A stretch of 64,000 nt of DNA from Vallitalea sp. (GTDB lineage: Bacteria > Bacillota > Clostridia > Lachnospirales > Vallitaleaceae), in NCBI RefSeq assembly GCF_025211055.1, contig NZ_JAOARO010000094.1, positions 92,882-156,881 on the forward strand, read 5' to 3'. This document shows positions 28,119-36,835 of this stretch, piece by piece (the stretch's first letter is position 1; each line of letters opens with the position of its first letter). A program made the position numbers and the translations under genes. Below the pieces are notes generated by a model, which did not search any database, was not told the origin of the DNA, and saw only the letters and a list, made by a program, of their open reading frames with translations.

Positions 28119-28189
28119 AACAGGGATGTGTGTTTGTCGAAATTGATAAAATATTAACAAAAAATATAGACTATATATGGAGCGAATTT

Positions 28190-28897
28190 ATGAAATTATA
28201 CTATGATTTTCATATTCATACAGCTCTTTCGCCTTGCGGAGAAGATAGCATGACACCTAATAACATTGTGAACATGTCTTTGATTAATGAATTAGATGCC
28301 ATAGCTATAACTGACCATAATTCTGCAGAAAATGTCGAAGCAGTAATGAAAGTAGCTAAGGGGAAAGATATTATTGTTGTTCCAGGAATTGAGATAGAAA
28401 CAAAAGAAGAAATACATGTAGTAGGATTATTCACTAACATTGATAGTGTATACAATGTTCAAAGAAAATTATATAGTAAATTACCCTATATTAATAATAA
28501 ATCTACTGTCTTTGGACATCAGTATGTTTTGGATGAGAATGATGACATTATAAAAGAACTGGACAAACTTCTACTAGCATCTGTGGCAATGTCATTAAAT
28601 GAAGTTATAGATTTGATACATGATAACAATGGGATAGCAATACCTGCTCACATTGATAGGCCTAGTTATAGTATATTAGCTAATATAGGATTTATACCAG
28701 ACGACTTGAATACTTCTATACTCGAGATTTCGAGATTTTCTAACTTAGAAACTTATAGACAAAAATACAAAGACTATCATATTATACAATCTTCAGATGC
28801 TCATGAATTAGGGTATATTGGAATTAAAAAAAATTCATTAGAAGTTAATGAAAAAAATATAGAATCAATATTTAACGCACTAAAACAACATGAATAG
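28190..28897 (+). CDS. PHP-domain metal-dependent phosphoesterase
   Basis: 235 residues from the ATG at 28190, which has GGAG 7 bases upstream. An upstream in-frame start at 28130 is only about 5 bases from the predicted transcription start, so it is unlikely. PHP motifs are FHIHTALSPCG (about 6-16, H-x-H), ITDHNS (about 42-47), a PGIEIET Glu, PAHIDRP (about 162) and SSDAHELG near the end. These ligate two or three metals in PHP phosphoesterases related to YciV/TrpH and polymerase C-terminal PHP domains. The substrate, possibly a nucleoside bisphosphate or short oligonucleotide as in YciV, is not known. It is monocistronic. Confidence 0.85.
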   Translation: MKLYYDFHIHTALSPCGEDSMTPNNIVNMSLINELDAIAITDHNSAENVEAVMKVAKGKDIIVVPGIEIETKEEIHVVGLFTNIDSVYNVQRKLYSKLPYINNKSTVFGHQYVLDENDDIIKELDKLLLASVAMSLNEVIDLIHDNNGIAIPAHIDRPSYSILANIGFIPDDLNTSILEISRFSNLETYRQKYKDYHIIQSSDAHELGYIGIKKNSLEVNEKNIESIFNALKQHE

Positions 28898-29279
28898 ATA
28901 AGAAAATAATTTGAACTAATAATAACAATTCCAGTTCAATTTATATATATTAATGTGTTGGATTGATGTATTTTCTAATGTTATTAATTAAACACACTAT
29001 TGCATATTTAAACATGAGAATTTTAATAGACTTTCTTTTTTAAGTTTATTATGCATTATACTTTATTGAATAAGGTTAATTATCCTTATCCTTTTATTAT
29101 CTAAACTGAAAAATACCTAATTACTTGTAAAACTTGTAGAAAAAACATGATATATATGATTCAACCCCATAAAATGGTAATAATGTAGCTTTTCGTGTTA
29201 AATATATAACTTTGGTTTATAATTAATAAATTAATATAATTTGTTAATCATTTACATTATATAATAAGGAGGTAAACAA
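28898..29279. other. intergenic region before the hydrogenase operon
   Basis: 382 AT-rich bases without an ORF. TATAAT occurs at 29218-29223 without a good -35. TTGTTAAT at 29241-29248 resembles half of a Rex operator (TTGTTAA-N4-TTAACAA), and the other half is poor. A strong AAGGAGG site at 29267-29273 serves the first hydrogenase gene. The promoter is presumably here but I cannot fix it. Confidence 0.4.
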
Positions 29280-29759
29280 ATGGCAGCTAATTCAGCATTA
29301 ACAGATGAAAAGTTCCAAGAATTAGAGCAGTATATTGATGCAATGCCAACTACAAAGGGAGAACTAATACGTGTTTTACATAAAGCACAAGATATTTTTG
29401 GATATTTACCAGAAGAAGTTCAAAAATTTGTAGGAAAAAAATTAAAACTATCAACAGCAAAAGTATTTGGAGTAGTTACATTCTATTCTTATTTCACAAT
29501 GATTCCAAAAGGTGAATTTAACATTTCAATATGTATGGGTACAGCTTGTTATGTTAGAGGTGCTGAAGATGTTTTGAATGAATTAAAAAAAGAATTAGAT
29601 ATTGAAGTTGGTGAAACAACACCAGATGGTAAATTTTCACTACAATCACTCCGTTGTGTAGGGGCTTGTGGACTTGCTCCAGTTGTTATGGTTGAAGATA
29701 AAGTCTATGGTCGTGTTACACCAGATATGGTCAAGGATATTCTTGCAGAATACAAATAA
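29280..29759 (+). CDS. hndA: hydrogenase NuoE-like subunit (HndA/HydC type)
   Basis: 159 residues, preceded by AAGGAGG. A thioredoxin-like [2Fe-2S] domain has the four ligands in CMGTACYVRG (about 84-89) and CVGACGLAP (about 125-129), as in NuoE/HndA/HydC. The N-terminal helical part (LIRVLHKAQDIFGYLPEEVQ) is typical. It carries electrons within the cytoplasmic, soluble [FeFe] hydrogenase complex between the flavoprotein and the catalytic subunit. It opens a four-gene operon with gaps of 22-43 bases. The order NuoE-like, small [2Fe-2S], NuoF-like, [FeFe] hydrogenase equals hndABCD of Desulfovibrio. Confidence 0.9.
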   Translation: MAANSALTDEKFQELEQYIDAMPTTKGELIRVLHKAQDIFGYLPEEVQKFVGKKLKLSTAKVFGVVTFYSYFTMIPKGEFNISICMGTACYVRGAEDVLNELKKELDIEVGETTPDGKFSLQSLRCVGACGLAPVVMVEDKVYGRVTPDMVKDILAEYK

Positions 29760-29785
29760 TTGTATTTTAAAAAGGAGGAAAAAAA

Positions 29786-30181
29786 ATGGCAAAGATTAAA
29801 TCTTTTGATGAACTTAAAAAAATCAAGGATAAAGTAAGATCAAATGTAGAATTAAGAGAAAAAGGCGAGAACATTGATAATTTAATACAAATAAAGGTTG
29901 CTATGGCTACATGTGGTATTGCATCTGGTGCTAGAGAAGTAATGAATTTTCTAATTGATGAATTAGCAAAAGAAGGCATTAACAACGTAGTTGTAACACA
30001 AACCGGTTGTATGGGATATTGTTATGCAGAACCAACAATTGAATTAACTATGCCAAATAGTGAACCAGTTGTATATGGTGATGTAACAATAGAAAAAGCA
30101 AAAGAGGTTATTGAAAAACATATTAAAAAAGGCGAGTTAATTGATGGAATAATCCCTGTAACTCATAAAACTATTGAATAA
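29786..30181 (+). CDS. hndB: small [2Fe-2S] ferredoxin-like subunit (HndB type)
   Basis: 131 residues. A thioredoxin-like ferredoxin fold has Cys ligands in MATCGIASGA (about 36-37) and TGCMGYCYAEP (about 73 and 77), fewer than NuoE but matching HndB. The protein begins with a Lys/Glu-rich helix (IKSFDELKKIKDKVRSN). It is probably an electron-relay subunit of the complex; in related operons its separate role is not well defined. AAGGAGG lies 8 bases before the ATG. No defect is seen. Confidence 0.85.
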   Translation: MAKIKSFDELKKIKDKVRSNVELREKGENIDNLIQIKVAMATCGIASGAREVMNFLIDELAKEGINNVVVTQTGCMGYCYAEPTIELTMPNSEPVVYGDVTIEKAKEVIEKHIKKGELIDGIIPVTHKTIE

Positions 30182-30203
30182 AAAAAGTTAGGAGGCTTAA
30201 AAG

Positions 30204-31997
30204 ATGTCTAACTATAAAATGCACATATTAGTTTGCGGAGGTACTGGATGTATATCTGCAAAATCTGATGAAATAGTTGATAATCTAAAGGAACAACTAA
30301 AAATCAACAACATGGACAACGAGGTTAAAGTACTAAAAACTGGTTGTTTTGGTTTCTGTGAAAAAGGTCCAGTTGTAAAAATATTACCAGATAATACATT
30401 CTATGTTCAAGTACAACCTGAAGATGCTGAAGAGATCGTAAAAGAGCATATAGTAAAAGGTAGAAAAGTAGGAAGATTATTATTTGAAGATCCTGAAACA
30501 CAAGCAAAAGTTAGTGATTCTAAGAATATGGATTTCTATAAAAAGCAAATGCGTATTGCGCTTAGAAACTGTGGATTTATAGATCCAAGTAATATTGATG
30601 AATATATTGCACGTGATGGATATCACGCTTTGGGTAAAGTATTAACTGAAATGACTCCTAGCGATGTAATTAATGTTGTTAAAGAGTCAGGACTTAGAGG
30701 CCGTGGAGGCGGAGGATTCCCTACAGGCTTAAAATGGGAATTTGCTAGTAAATATGAAGCAGATCAAAAATATGTAGTATGTAATGCTGATGAGGGAGAC
30801 CCAGGTGCATTTATGGACCGTTCTATCTTAGAAGGTGATCCACACAGTATTGTTGAGGCTATGTCTATTTGTGGTTACTCAATTGGAGCAACTAAAGGTA
30901 AAGTTTATATTCGTGCAGAATACCCACTTGCAATTAAGAGATTACAAAAAGCTATTGATGATGCAAGAGAAGCAGGATTATTAGGTACTGATATAATGGG
31001 TACTGGATTTGAATTTGATATTGAACTTACATATGGGGCGGGAGCATTCGTATGTGGTGAAGAAACAGCGCTTATACATTCTATGGAAGGTCAACGTGGA
31101 GAACCAACTACTAAACCACCATTTCCAGCTGAATCAGGATACTGGGGCAAACCAACAAATGTTAATAATGTAGAAACATTTGCTAATATCCCTGTTATCA
31201 TATTAAAAGGAGCAGATTGGTTTAATAAGATTGGTACAGAAAAATCAAAAGGAACAAAAGTATTTGCCTTAGCAGGTAAAATTAATAACGTTGGACTTAT
31301 TGAAGTTCCTATGGGAACAACTCTAAGAGAAGTAATATATGATATTGGTGGAGGAATTAAGAACGGTAAGAAATTCAAGGCTGTTCAAACAGGTGGACCA
31401 TCAGGTGGATGTTTAACAGAAAAAGACTTAGATACACCTATTGATTTTGATAACTTAATTGCAAAAGGATCAATGATGGGTTCAGGTGGTATGATTGTTA
31501 TGGACGAAGATAACTGTATGCCAGCAGTAGCCAAATTCTATCTTGAATTTACTGAAGAAGAATCTTGTGGTAAATGTACACCTTGTCGTGTAGGTACTAA
31601 GCGTTTATCTGAATTATTAGAATTAATAACTTCTGGAAAAGGTACAATGGAGCATTTAGATGAGCTTAAGAGATTAAGCCGTGTAATTAAGGATACAGCT
31701 CTTTGTGGATTAGGACAAACAGCACCTAACCCAGTATTATCTACATTGGAAGTATTCTGGGATGAGTATGTAGCTCATGTAAAAGATAAAGAATGCCCAG
31801 CAGGTAACTGTAAGGATTTATTAAAATATTACATTCAAGAAGATAAATGTATTGGTTGTACAGCATGTTCAAGAGTCTGTCCAGTTGGTGCAATTTCAGG
31901 AACTGTTAAAAACCCACATACTATCGACCAAGATAAATGTATCAAATGTGGTGCTTGTATGGATAAGTGTAAATTCGGAGCGATAATTAAGAAATAA
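30204..31997 (+). CDS. hndC: hydrogenase NuoF-like flavoprotein subunit (HndC/HydB type)
   Basis: 597 residues. Domain order: N-terminal thioredoxin-like [2Fe-2S] domain (CGGTGC near 11, GCFGFC near 47), the Complex I 51-kDa domain with FMN/NAD(H) site (RGRGGGGFPTGLKWE, about 165; NADEGDPGAFMDR), the SLBB segment, the [4Fe-4S] motif ESCGKCTPCRVG (about 453-463), and two C-terminal [4Fe-4S] ferredoxin motifs CIGCTACSRVCP and CIKCGACMDKC. It oxidises or reduces NAD(P)H and passes electrons through its clusters. In bifurcating homologues (HydABC, HndABCD) it is the flavin-bearing subunit at which electrons split between NAD(P) and ferredoxin. Confidence 0.93.
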   Translation: MSNYKMHILVCGGTGCISAKSDEIVDNLKEQLKINNMDNEVKVLKTGCFGFCEKGPVVKILPDNTFYVQVQPEDAEEIVKEHIVKGRKVGRLLFEDPETQAKVSDSKNMDFYKKQMRIALRNCGFIDPSNIDEYIARDGYHALGKVLTEMTPSDVINVVKESGLRGRGGGGFPTGLKWEFASKYEADQKYVVCNADEGDPGAFMDRSILEGDPHSIVEAMSICGYSIGATKGKVYIRAEYPLAIKRLQKAIDDAREAGLLGTDIMGTGFEFDIELTYGAGAFVCGEETALIHSMEGQRGEPTTKPPFPAESGYWGKPTNVNNVETFANIPVIILKGADWFNKIGTEKSKGTKVFALAGKINNVGLIEVPMGTTLREVIYDIGGGIKNGKKFKAVQTGGPSGGCLTEKDLDTPIDFDNLIAKGSMMGSGGMIVMDEDNCMPAVAKFYLEFTEEESCGKCTPCRVGTKRLSELLELITSGKGTMEHLDELKRLSRVIKDTALCGLGQTAPNPVLSTLEVFWDEYVAHVKDKECPAGNCKDLLKYYIQEDKCIGCTACSRVCPVGAISGTVKNPHTIDQDKCIKCGACMDKCKFGAIIKK

Positions 31998-32040
31998 ATA
32001 AAAGTGAATTCTTTAGAATCTAGAAAAGGAGTGTAACCTA

Positions 32041-33804
32041 ATGTCAGAGGTAAAAATTACTATTGATGGTAAAGAAGTACAGGTACCAAAAGGTAGTACT
32101 ATATTAGATGCTGCTAAAAAGTTAGGCATTGATATTCCAACATTATGTCATTTAGACTTGCATGATACAAAAATGGTTAATAAAACAGCTTCATGTCGTA
32201 TATGTGTAGTAGAAGTTGAAGGTAGAAGAAATCTAGCACCATCATGTGCTACACCAGCAGTTGACGGCATGGTTGTTAGAACAAATACAATAAGAGTATT
32301 AGAAGCTAGAAAAACAGTATTGGAACTATTATTATCAGATCATCCAAAGGATTGCTTGACTTGTGCAAAATCAGGTCGTTGTGATTTACAAGACTTAGCA
32401 GAAAAATTTGGAGTAAGAGAAGTTAGAGTAACTGGAAAAGCTCAATCAACATATAAGCAAGATTATTCACCTGCAATTATTAGGGATATGGATAAATGTA
32501 TTATGTGTAGAAGATGCGAAACTATGTGTAATGAAGTTCAAACTGTTGGTGCGTTATCTGGAATTAACAGAGGATTTGACGCAGTTGTATCTCCAGCATT
32601 TGAATCACCATTATCAGAAACAGTATGTACACACTGTGGTCAATGTGTTGCTGTATGTCCAGTTGGTGCTTTAACTGAAAATGATCATACATGGAAAGTT
32701 GTAGAAGCATTAGCTGATCCAGATAAATTTGTTGTAGTTCAAACAGCACCAGCTGTAAGAGTTGCAATAGGAGAAGAATTCGGAAAAGAGCCTGGTTCAA
32801 TTGTTACAGGTCAAATGGTAACTGCATTAAGATCTTTAGGTTTTGATCGTGTATTTGATACAGATTTTGCTGCAGACTTAACAATTATGGAAGAAGGAAC
32901 AGAATTATTAGGAAGACTTAATAGATTCTTAGCAGGAGACAAAGATGTTCCATTACCAATTTTAACATCTTGTTGTCCAGCATGGGTTAACTTTATTGAA
33001 AGTCAATTCCCAGAATTAATTGATATTCCATCATCAGCAAAATCACCACAACAAATGTTTGGTGCTGTTGCCAAATCTTTCTTAGCAGAAAAAATGAATA
33101 TACCTAGAGAAAAAATGGTTGTTGTTTCAGTTATGCCATGTTTAGCTAAGAAAGATGAAGCTGCTAAAGATGAGTTCAAAGTTGATGGTAATCCAGATGT
33201 AGATATATCTATTTCAACAAGAGAGTTAGCTCATTTAATTAAGAGAGCTAATCTTAACTTATTAGAATTAGAAGAATCTGAATTTGATAATCCTTTAGGA
33301 GAATCAACTGGTGCTGCTGTTATCTTTGGTTCAACTGGTGGTGTTATTGAAGCTGCAACAAGAACAGCTTACGAAATCCATACAGGTAAATCATTAGATA
33401 AAGTAGACTTTGAAGAGTTAAGAGGATTTGATGGTGTAAGAGTAGCATCTGTACAAATGGATGAATTTACACTTAATATTGGTATTGCTCACGGACTTGG
33501 TAATGCTAGAAAATTATTAGAAGAAATTGAAGGCGGTAATCCTAGAAACTTACACGCTATCGAAATTATGGCATGTCCTGGTGGATGTATTGGTGGTGGA
33601 GGTCAACCTTACCATCACGGTAACTCAGATATTCTTAAAAAACGTATGGCTGCAATTTATGAAGTTGACAAAAATATGCCTTTAAGAAAATCTCATGAAA
33701 ATCCATCAATCACTGCATTATACGAACAATATCTTGGAGAACCAATGAGTGAATTAGCTCATAAGTTACTTCATACTCATTACTCTGTAAAAGATAAAGT
33801 TTAA
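32041..33804 (+). CDS. hndD: [FeFe] hydrogenase catalytic subunit (HndD/HydA type)
   Basis: 587 residues. N-terminal plant-type [2Fe-2S] domain (CHLDLHD...SCRICVVEV...CATP), a His-Cys3 [4Fe-4S] site (HPKDCLTCAKSGRC, about 100-113), two [4Fe-4S] motifs (CIMCRRCETMC, CTHCGQCVAVCP), then the H-cluster domain. The three H-cluster signatures are intact: TSCCPAW (Cys 311-312), MPCLAKKDE (Cys 367) and MACPGGCIGGGGQP (Cys 512, 516). A C-terminal small-subunit-like tail follows. It makes or uses H2 in the cytoplasm, fed by ferredoxin and the NAD(P)H flavoprotein. Gap to hndC is 43 bases with GGAGTG before the ATG. Maturation genes hydEFG are not in the window. Confidence 0.95.
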   Translation: MSEVKITIDGKEVQVPKGSTILDAAKKLGIDIPTLCHLDLHDTKMVNKTASCRICVVEVEGRRNLAPSCATPAVDGMVVRTNTIRVLEARKTVLELLLSDHPKDCLTCAKSGRCDLQDLAEKFGVREVRVTGKAQSTYKQDYSPAIIRDMDKCIMCRRCETMCNEVQTVGALSGINRGFDAVVSPAFESPLSETVCTHCGQCVAVCPVGALTENDHTWKVVEALADPDKFVVVQTAPAVRVAIGEEFGKEPGSIVTGQMVTALRSLGFDRVFDTDFAADLTIMEEGTELLGRLNRFLAGDKDVPLPILTSCCPAWVNFIESQFPELIDIPSSAKSPQQMFGAVAKSFLAEKMNIPREKMVVVSVMPCLAKKDEAAKDEFKVDGNPDVDISISTRELAHLIKRANLNLLELEESEFDNPLGESTGAAVIFGSTGGVIEAATRTAYEIHTGKSLDKVDFEELRGFDGVRVASVQMDEFTLNIGIAHGLGNARKLLEEIEGGNPRNLHAIEIMACPGGCIGGGGQPYHHGNSDILKKRMAAIYEVDKNMPLRKSHENPSITALYEQYLGEPMSELAHKLLHTHYSVKDKV

Positions 33805-33824
33805 TAAATATATTTATATTAAGT

Positions 33825-33866
33825 AAAATGGTTTCTGTATTATTATTAATGCAGAAGCCATTTTTA
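33825..33866 (+). terminator. terminator after the hydrogenase operon
   Basis: AAAATGGTTTCTG (33825-33837) pairs with CAGAAGCCATTTTT (33852-33865) with one G-T pair. The descending arm ends in a T-run. Confidence 0.85.
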
Positions 33867-33984
33867 AAATAGTTTCGGATATAATGAAGATACAATTCCA
33901 TATGAAGAAAATTATTTGCGCTAAATTTTTTTGGGGAAAAATTGTCAGATAACTTTTGTTGACATAAAATATTACTGTTGATAA

Positions 33985-34098
33985 GTATCCACATTTTTTT
34001 AGATAAAAATTGATACGATATTAGGTTATTCACAGAGTTATGCACATTATCCACAGATATTATGAGATTTATAAAATGAAAAAAGATAATTATCAACA
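33985..34098 (+). promoter_or_regulatory. cluster of DnaA boxes upstream of hpf
   Basis: Three boxes fit TTATNCACA exactly and in the same direction: TTATTCACA (34026-34034), TTATGCACA (34038-34046) and TTATCCACA (34047-34055). Two near-boxes flank them, GTATCCACA (33985-33993) and TTATCAACA (34090-34098). dnaA, dnaN or other oriC markers are not present. The cluster may titrate DnaA, or DnaA may control the hpf promoter 70 bases downstream. AT-rich stretches surround it. 33867-33984 holds a short AATTTTT/AAAAATT stem and a lone TTGACA (33959-33964). Confidence 0.7.
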
Positions 34099-34169
34099 TG
34101 AAAAAACATAAATCTCTTTTATTTAGCAGAAAATTACGAATAGGAATAAATATAAATTTATATCAATTA

Positions 34170-34198
34170 AAAGGATTTATTGATTGAATATCGAATAT
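34170..34198 (+). promoter_or_regulatory. sigma-H-type promoter of hpf
   Basis: AAAGGATTT (34170-34178) and ATCGAATAT (34190-34198), 11 bases apart, fit RNAGGAWWW-N11/12-RNNGAATWW, the consensus of the stationary-phase/early-sporulation factor sigma-H. The B. subtilis hpf gene (yvyD) is known to be read by sigma-H and sigma-B, so the location makes sense. The start of transcription would be near 34206, leaving a leader of about 50 bases. Confidence 0.65.
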
Positions 34199-34254
34199 AA
34201 TAATATAGGCTATTATATATAAAAGTCTATGATATTTCGGAAGGAGTTGGTAGT

Positions 34255-34791
34255 ATGCGCTACATCATAAGTGGAAAAAACATAGAAATAACCAAAGCAT
34301 TAAGGGAAGCAACTATCGATAAGTTGAGCAAAATGGATAAGTATTTCAATCCAGATAACGAAGCTCAAATAACAATGAGTGTTCAAAAATTAAGGCATAT
34401 AATAGAGGTGACGATTCCGATTAAAGGCAGTATCATTAGAGCAGAAGAATCAGCTGAAAATATGTATACTGCTATAGATAAAGTGGTTGATGTATTAGAA
34501 AGACAACTTCTAAAACATAAGAATAAATTAATATCTAGACATCATAGTGCTGGAACTTTTAAAAATGACTTTGTTAATGAAACTATGGAAGAAGACCTTG
34601 ATGATAAAAAAATTGAGATAGTAAGAACTAAACGCTTTGCAATGAAACCTATGAATGCAATGGAAGCATGTTTACAAATGGATCTATTAGGACACGACTT
34701 TTTTGTATTCATGAACAGTGATACAGAAGAAGTTAATGTAGTATATAGAAGAAAAAATGGTGCTTATGGTTTAATAGAACCAACATTCTAA
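34255..34791 (+). CDS. hpf: long-form ribosome hibernation promoting factor
   Basis: 178 residues with GGAAGGAG upstream. The N-terminal domain (about 1-100, RYIISGKNIEITKALREATIDKLSKM) is the ribosome-binding Ribosomal_S30AE fold. A linker follows, and the C-terminal domain (about 118-178, IVRTKRFAMKPMNAMEACLQMDLLGHDFFVFMNSDT) is the dimerisation module of long HPF, which joins two 70S ribosomes into inactive 100S dimers in stationary phase. The sigma-H-type promoter upstream fits growth-phase control; nearby DnaA boxes could link it to replication state. The next gene upstream ends at a terminator, so it is monocistronic. Confidence 0.95.
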   Translation: MRYIISGKNIEITKALREATIDKLSKMDKYFNPDNEAQITMSVQKLRHIIEVTIPIKGSIIRAEESAENMYTAIDKVVDVLERQLLKHKNKLISRHHSAGTFKNDFVNETMEEDLDDKKIEIVRTKRFAMKPMNAMEACLQMDLLGHDFFVFMNSDTEEVNVVYRRKNGAYGLIEPTF

Positions 34792-34794
34792 TAT

Positions 34795-34822
34795 AAAAAG
34801 GAACCTAAAAGGGTTCCTTTTT
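34795..34822 (+). terminator. terminator after hpf
   Basis: AAAAAGGAACC and GGTTCCTTTTT form an 11-base-pair stem around a short loop. The T-run is the descending arm. The stretch from here to 35095 has no gene; only a small ATGATA/TATCAT palindrome near 34996-35010 is seen. Confidence 0.9.
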
Positions 34823-35095
34823 AATGCCATTTATTAATTGGACAACTTTATGATATAAGGGATATTGGAGGATAGATATATACTAATATGAGCGTATACG
34901 CAACCTAAAATTGATTTGTTTCCCCCAAAATTGTTGATTAACTGGATGATATGGGTTATATTATAGATTATACGTTAACTATTCTACCTGACATGATAAA
35001 GTATCATTTATAAAAGAGTTTTAATACTTATAATAAAGTAAAAATATATAATACAAGTTAACTTGACAGAATATGTAAAAATGGAGCTGAGATGT

Positions 35096-36079
35096 ATGAA
35101 TGTATTAAAAAAAGATATATTTCATAATTGTATTGATGTAAAGGTATTAAATAATAAGATGTGTCCTATAAGGTTTAGTAATAAACAAATGGATTTTTAT
35201 AAGGAATATAAAGAATCATTTATGATTAGAAGCTTTTGCCCTTCAGGAATTTGTATTAAAGGAAAAACCAATTCAACTTTTTTAAAAATAAAATTTTCTA
35301 TAGAAAAAGGTAAATGTAGAGAATGGGCATATTTTGATTTAGTTATAAATGGTATATTAGCAGAGAGTAGCCTAGCAGAAGTTTTAGAGGAAGGTATTAA
35401 ACAAACAATAACTTTTGATTTAAGTAAATATTTAATTAATAAAGATGAGCTAGATGTTACGATCTATTTACCCCATTCAGTAGGAATTTTTTTACATGAA
35501 ATAGATATTTCAGAGCAATCTTATTTTAATAACGTATCCAATGCAGATAAAAAAATAATGTGTTATGGGGATTCAATAACACAAGGAATGAATGCTAAAC
35601 ATCCTTCTTCTACTTATCCCGTTTTATTATCTAATTATTATAATATGGAGCTTATTAATTCAGCGATAGGTGGATTTGTTTTTGATGAAGATAGTTTAGA
35701 CGAGAATTCAAAATTTAAACCAGATATAATAACAGTGGCATATGGTACTAATGATTGGAACAAGAATTATACAATAATTGATATTGAAAAAGAATGTTAT
35801 AAATATTTAAAAAAACTACAAACTATCTATAATAAATCTAAAATATATGTTATTTCACCTTTTTGGAGAGCTGATTTTTATGAAAAGAAAACAGCAGGTA
35901 CGTTGTTTGATGTTATTAACATAATCAATAAGGTGTGCCAAGTATTAGAACTTGAAGTTCTAAATGGCTTTCAACTGATACCAAATATGTGTGAATATTT
36001 TGGTGATGGGAAAGTTCATCCTAATGATGAAGGATTTTTACATATTGCATATAATCTCTCTAAGAAACTTAATTATTAG
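35096..36079 (+). CDS. SGNH/GDSL hydrolase
   Basis: 327 residues from the ATG at 35096 (GGAG 9 bases upstream); the in-frame TTG at 35063 and ATG at 35081 lack a site at a proper distance. An N-terminal beta-rich domain (about 1-155) precedes an SGNH core: Ser in CYGDSITQG (about 171-179), the Gly of SAIGG, Asn in YGTNDW and the D-x-x-H pair in DGKVHPND near the C-terminus. This two-domain plan resembles carbohydrate esterase 2/SGNH proteins that deacetylate sugars. No signal peptide, so it may act in the cytoplasm. Substrate unknown. Its promoter is not clear. Confidence 0.8.
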   Translation: MNVLKKDIFHNCIDVKVLNNKMCPIRFSNKQMDFYKEYKESFMIRSFCPSGICIKGKTNSTFLKIKFSIEKGKCREWAYFDLVINGILAESSLAEVLEEGIKQTITFDLSKYLINKDELDVTIYLPHSVGIFLHEIDISEQSYFNNVSNADKKIMCYGDSITQGMNAKHPSSTYPVLLSNYYNMELINSAIGGFVFDEDSLDENSKFKPDIITVAYGTNDWNKNYTIIDIEKECYKYLKKLQTIYNKSKIYVISPFWRADFYEKKTAGTLFDVINIINKVCQVLELEVLNGFQLIPNMCEYFGDGKVHPNDEGFLHIAYNLSKKLNY

Positions 36080-36261
36080 AAATTAAAAGTACTCATATAT
36101 TGCCATCTAAGTTATTATTAAGGGAAAAATATTACTAAAAAAGAGATATTGCTAAAAAGTTGAATAATCTATAGAATAGTGGTAAAATATTGAGGACTTA
36201 TAAATTAGATTTAATTATAAAAAACAAATTAAATTCCAATAATACTATTAGGAGGTGCAAT

Positions 36262-36807
36262 ATGGGTAAACTATGTAGAAAATATATAACTATATCTGGT
36301 ATTTTATTAATATACGCAATATGTATACCATCAGCATTTATTTCTCATGCTCAGATAATTAAAGTACAAAACAATTACAATATGCCCATACGTGCTAATG
36401 GTCAATGGAATCTAGAGAAAGTTCTTAATGGAACTGTCTTCAAAGAAATAGAAAATACAATAGATAATAGATTAAATAAGAAGGATAAGTTTTTAAGATT
36501 ATATAGCTTGATACAAAAGTATCTAAATAATAAAATTGAGAATTCAAGGTTAATGTGTGACAAAGAATATACAAATACATATAAACCTGTTTTAATAGAT
36601 AATAACATTAAGAGTAATATAATTACAGAAGATACCAATGATAAGTTAATTCAGATGCCAATAACATATTACATTGATAGTAATAGTACTCTAGAAGAAT
36701 ATTTCAGGGTTAACTATAAATTAAATACAAATGGAAAATACATTGAATATAAGGTTATATTAAGTAGAATGAATATAAAATATACTTCCACTGAAAGTAC
36801 AATTTGA
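36262..36807 (+). CDS. unknown small exported protein
   Basis: 181 residues from the ATG at 36262, directly supported by TAGGAGGTG; an upstream TTG at 36190 would add 24 residues that spoil the signal peptide. Residues 1-31 look like a signal peptide (basic start KLCRKY, hydrophobic core, possible cleavage after SHA). The mature part is hydrophilic, Asn-rich, with two cysteines at most and no motif I know. It lies 28 bases before secA on the same strand and may be cotranscribed with it. Function unknown. Confidence 0.7.
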   Translation: MGKLCRKYITISGILLIYAICIPSAFISHAQIIKVQNNYNMPIRANGQWNLEKVLNGTVFKEIENTIDNRLNKKDKFLRLYSLIQKYLNNKIENSRLMCDKEYTNTYKPVLIDNNIKSNIITEDTNDKLIQMPITYYIDSNSTLEEYFRVNYKLNTNGKYIEYKVILSRMNIKYTSTESTI

Positions 36808-36835
36808 AAAAACTAAAAGTGAAAGGTGAAAATAA

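Noticed and set aside
29241..29258. Rex operator before the hydrogenase operon
   Set aside because: Only the left half TTGTTAA fits; the right half needs several mismatches, so it is mentioned but not called.
33710..34099. 129-residue minus-strand ORF over the DnaA-box region
   Set aside because: Composition follows the AT-rich intergenic DNA; it overlaps the hydrogenase gene end and its terminator and lacks a Shine-Dalgarno.
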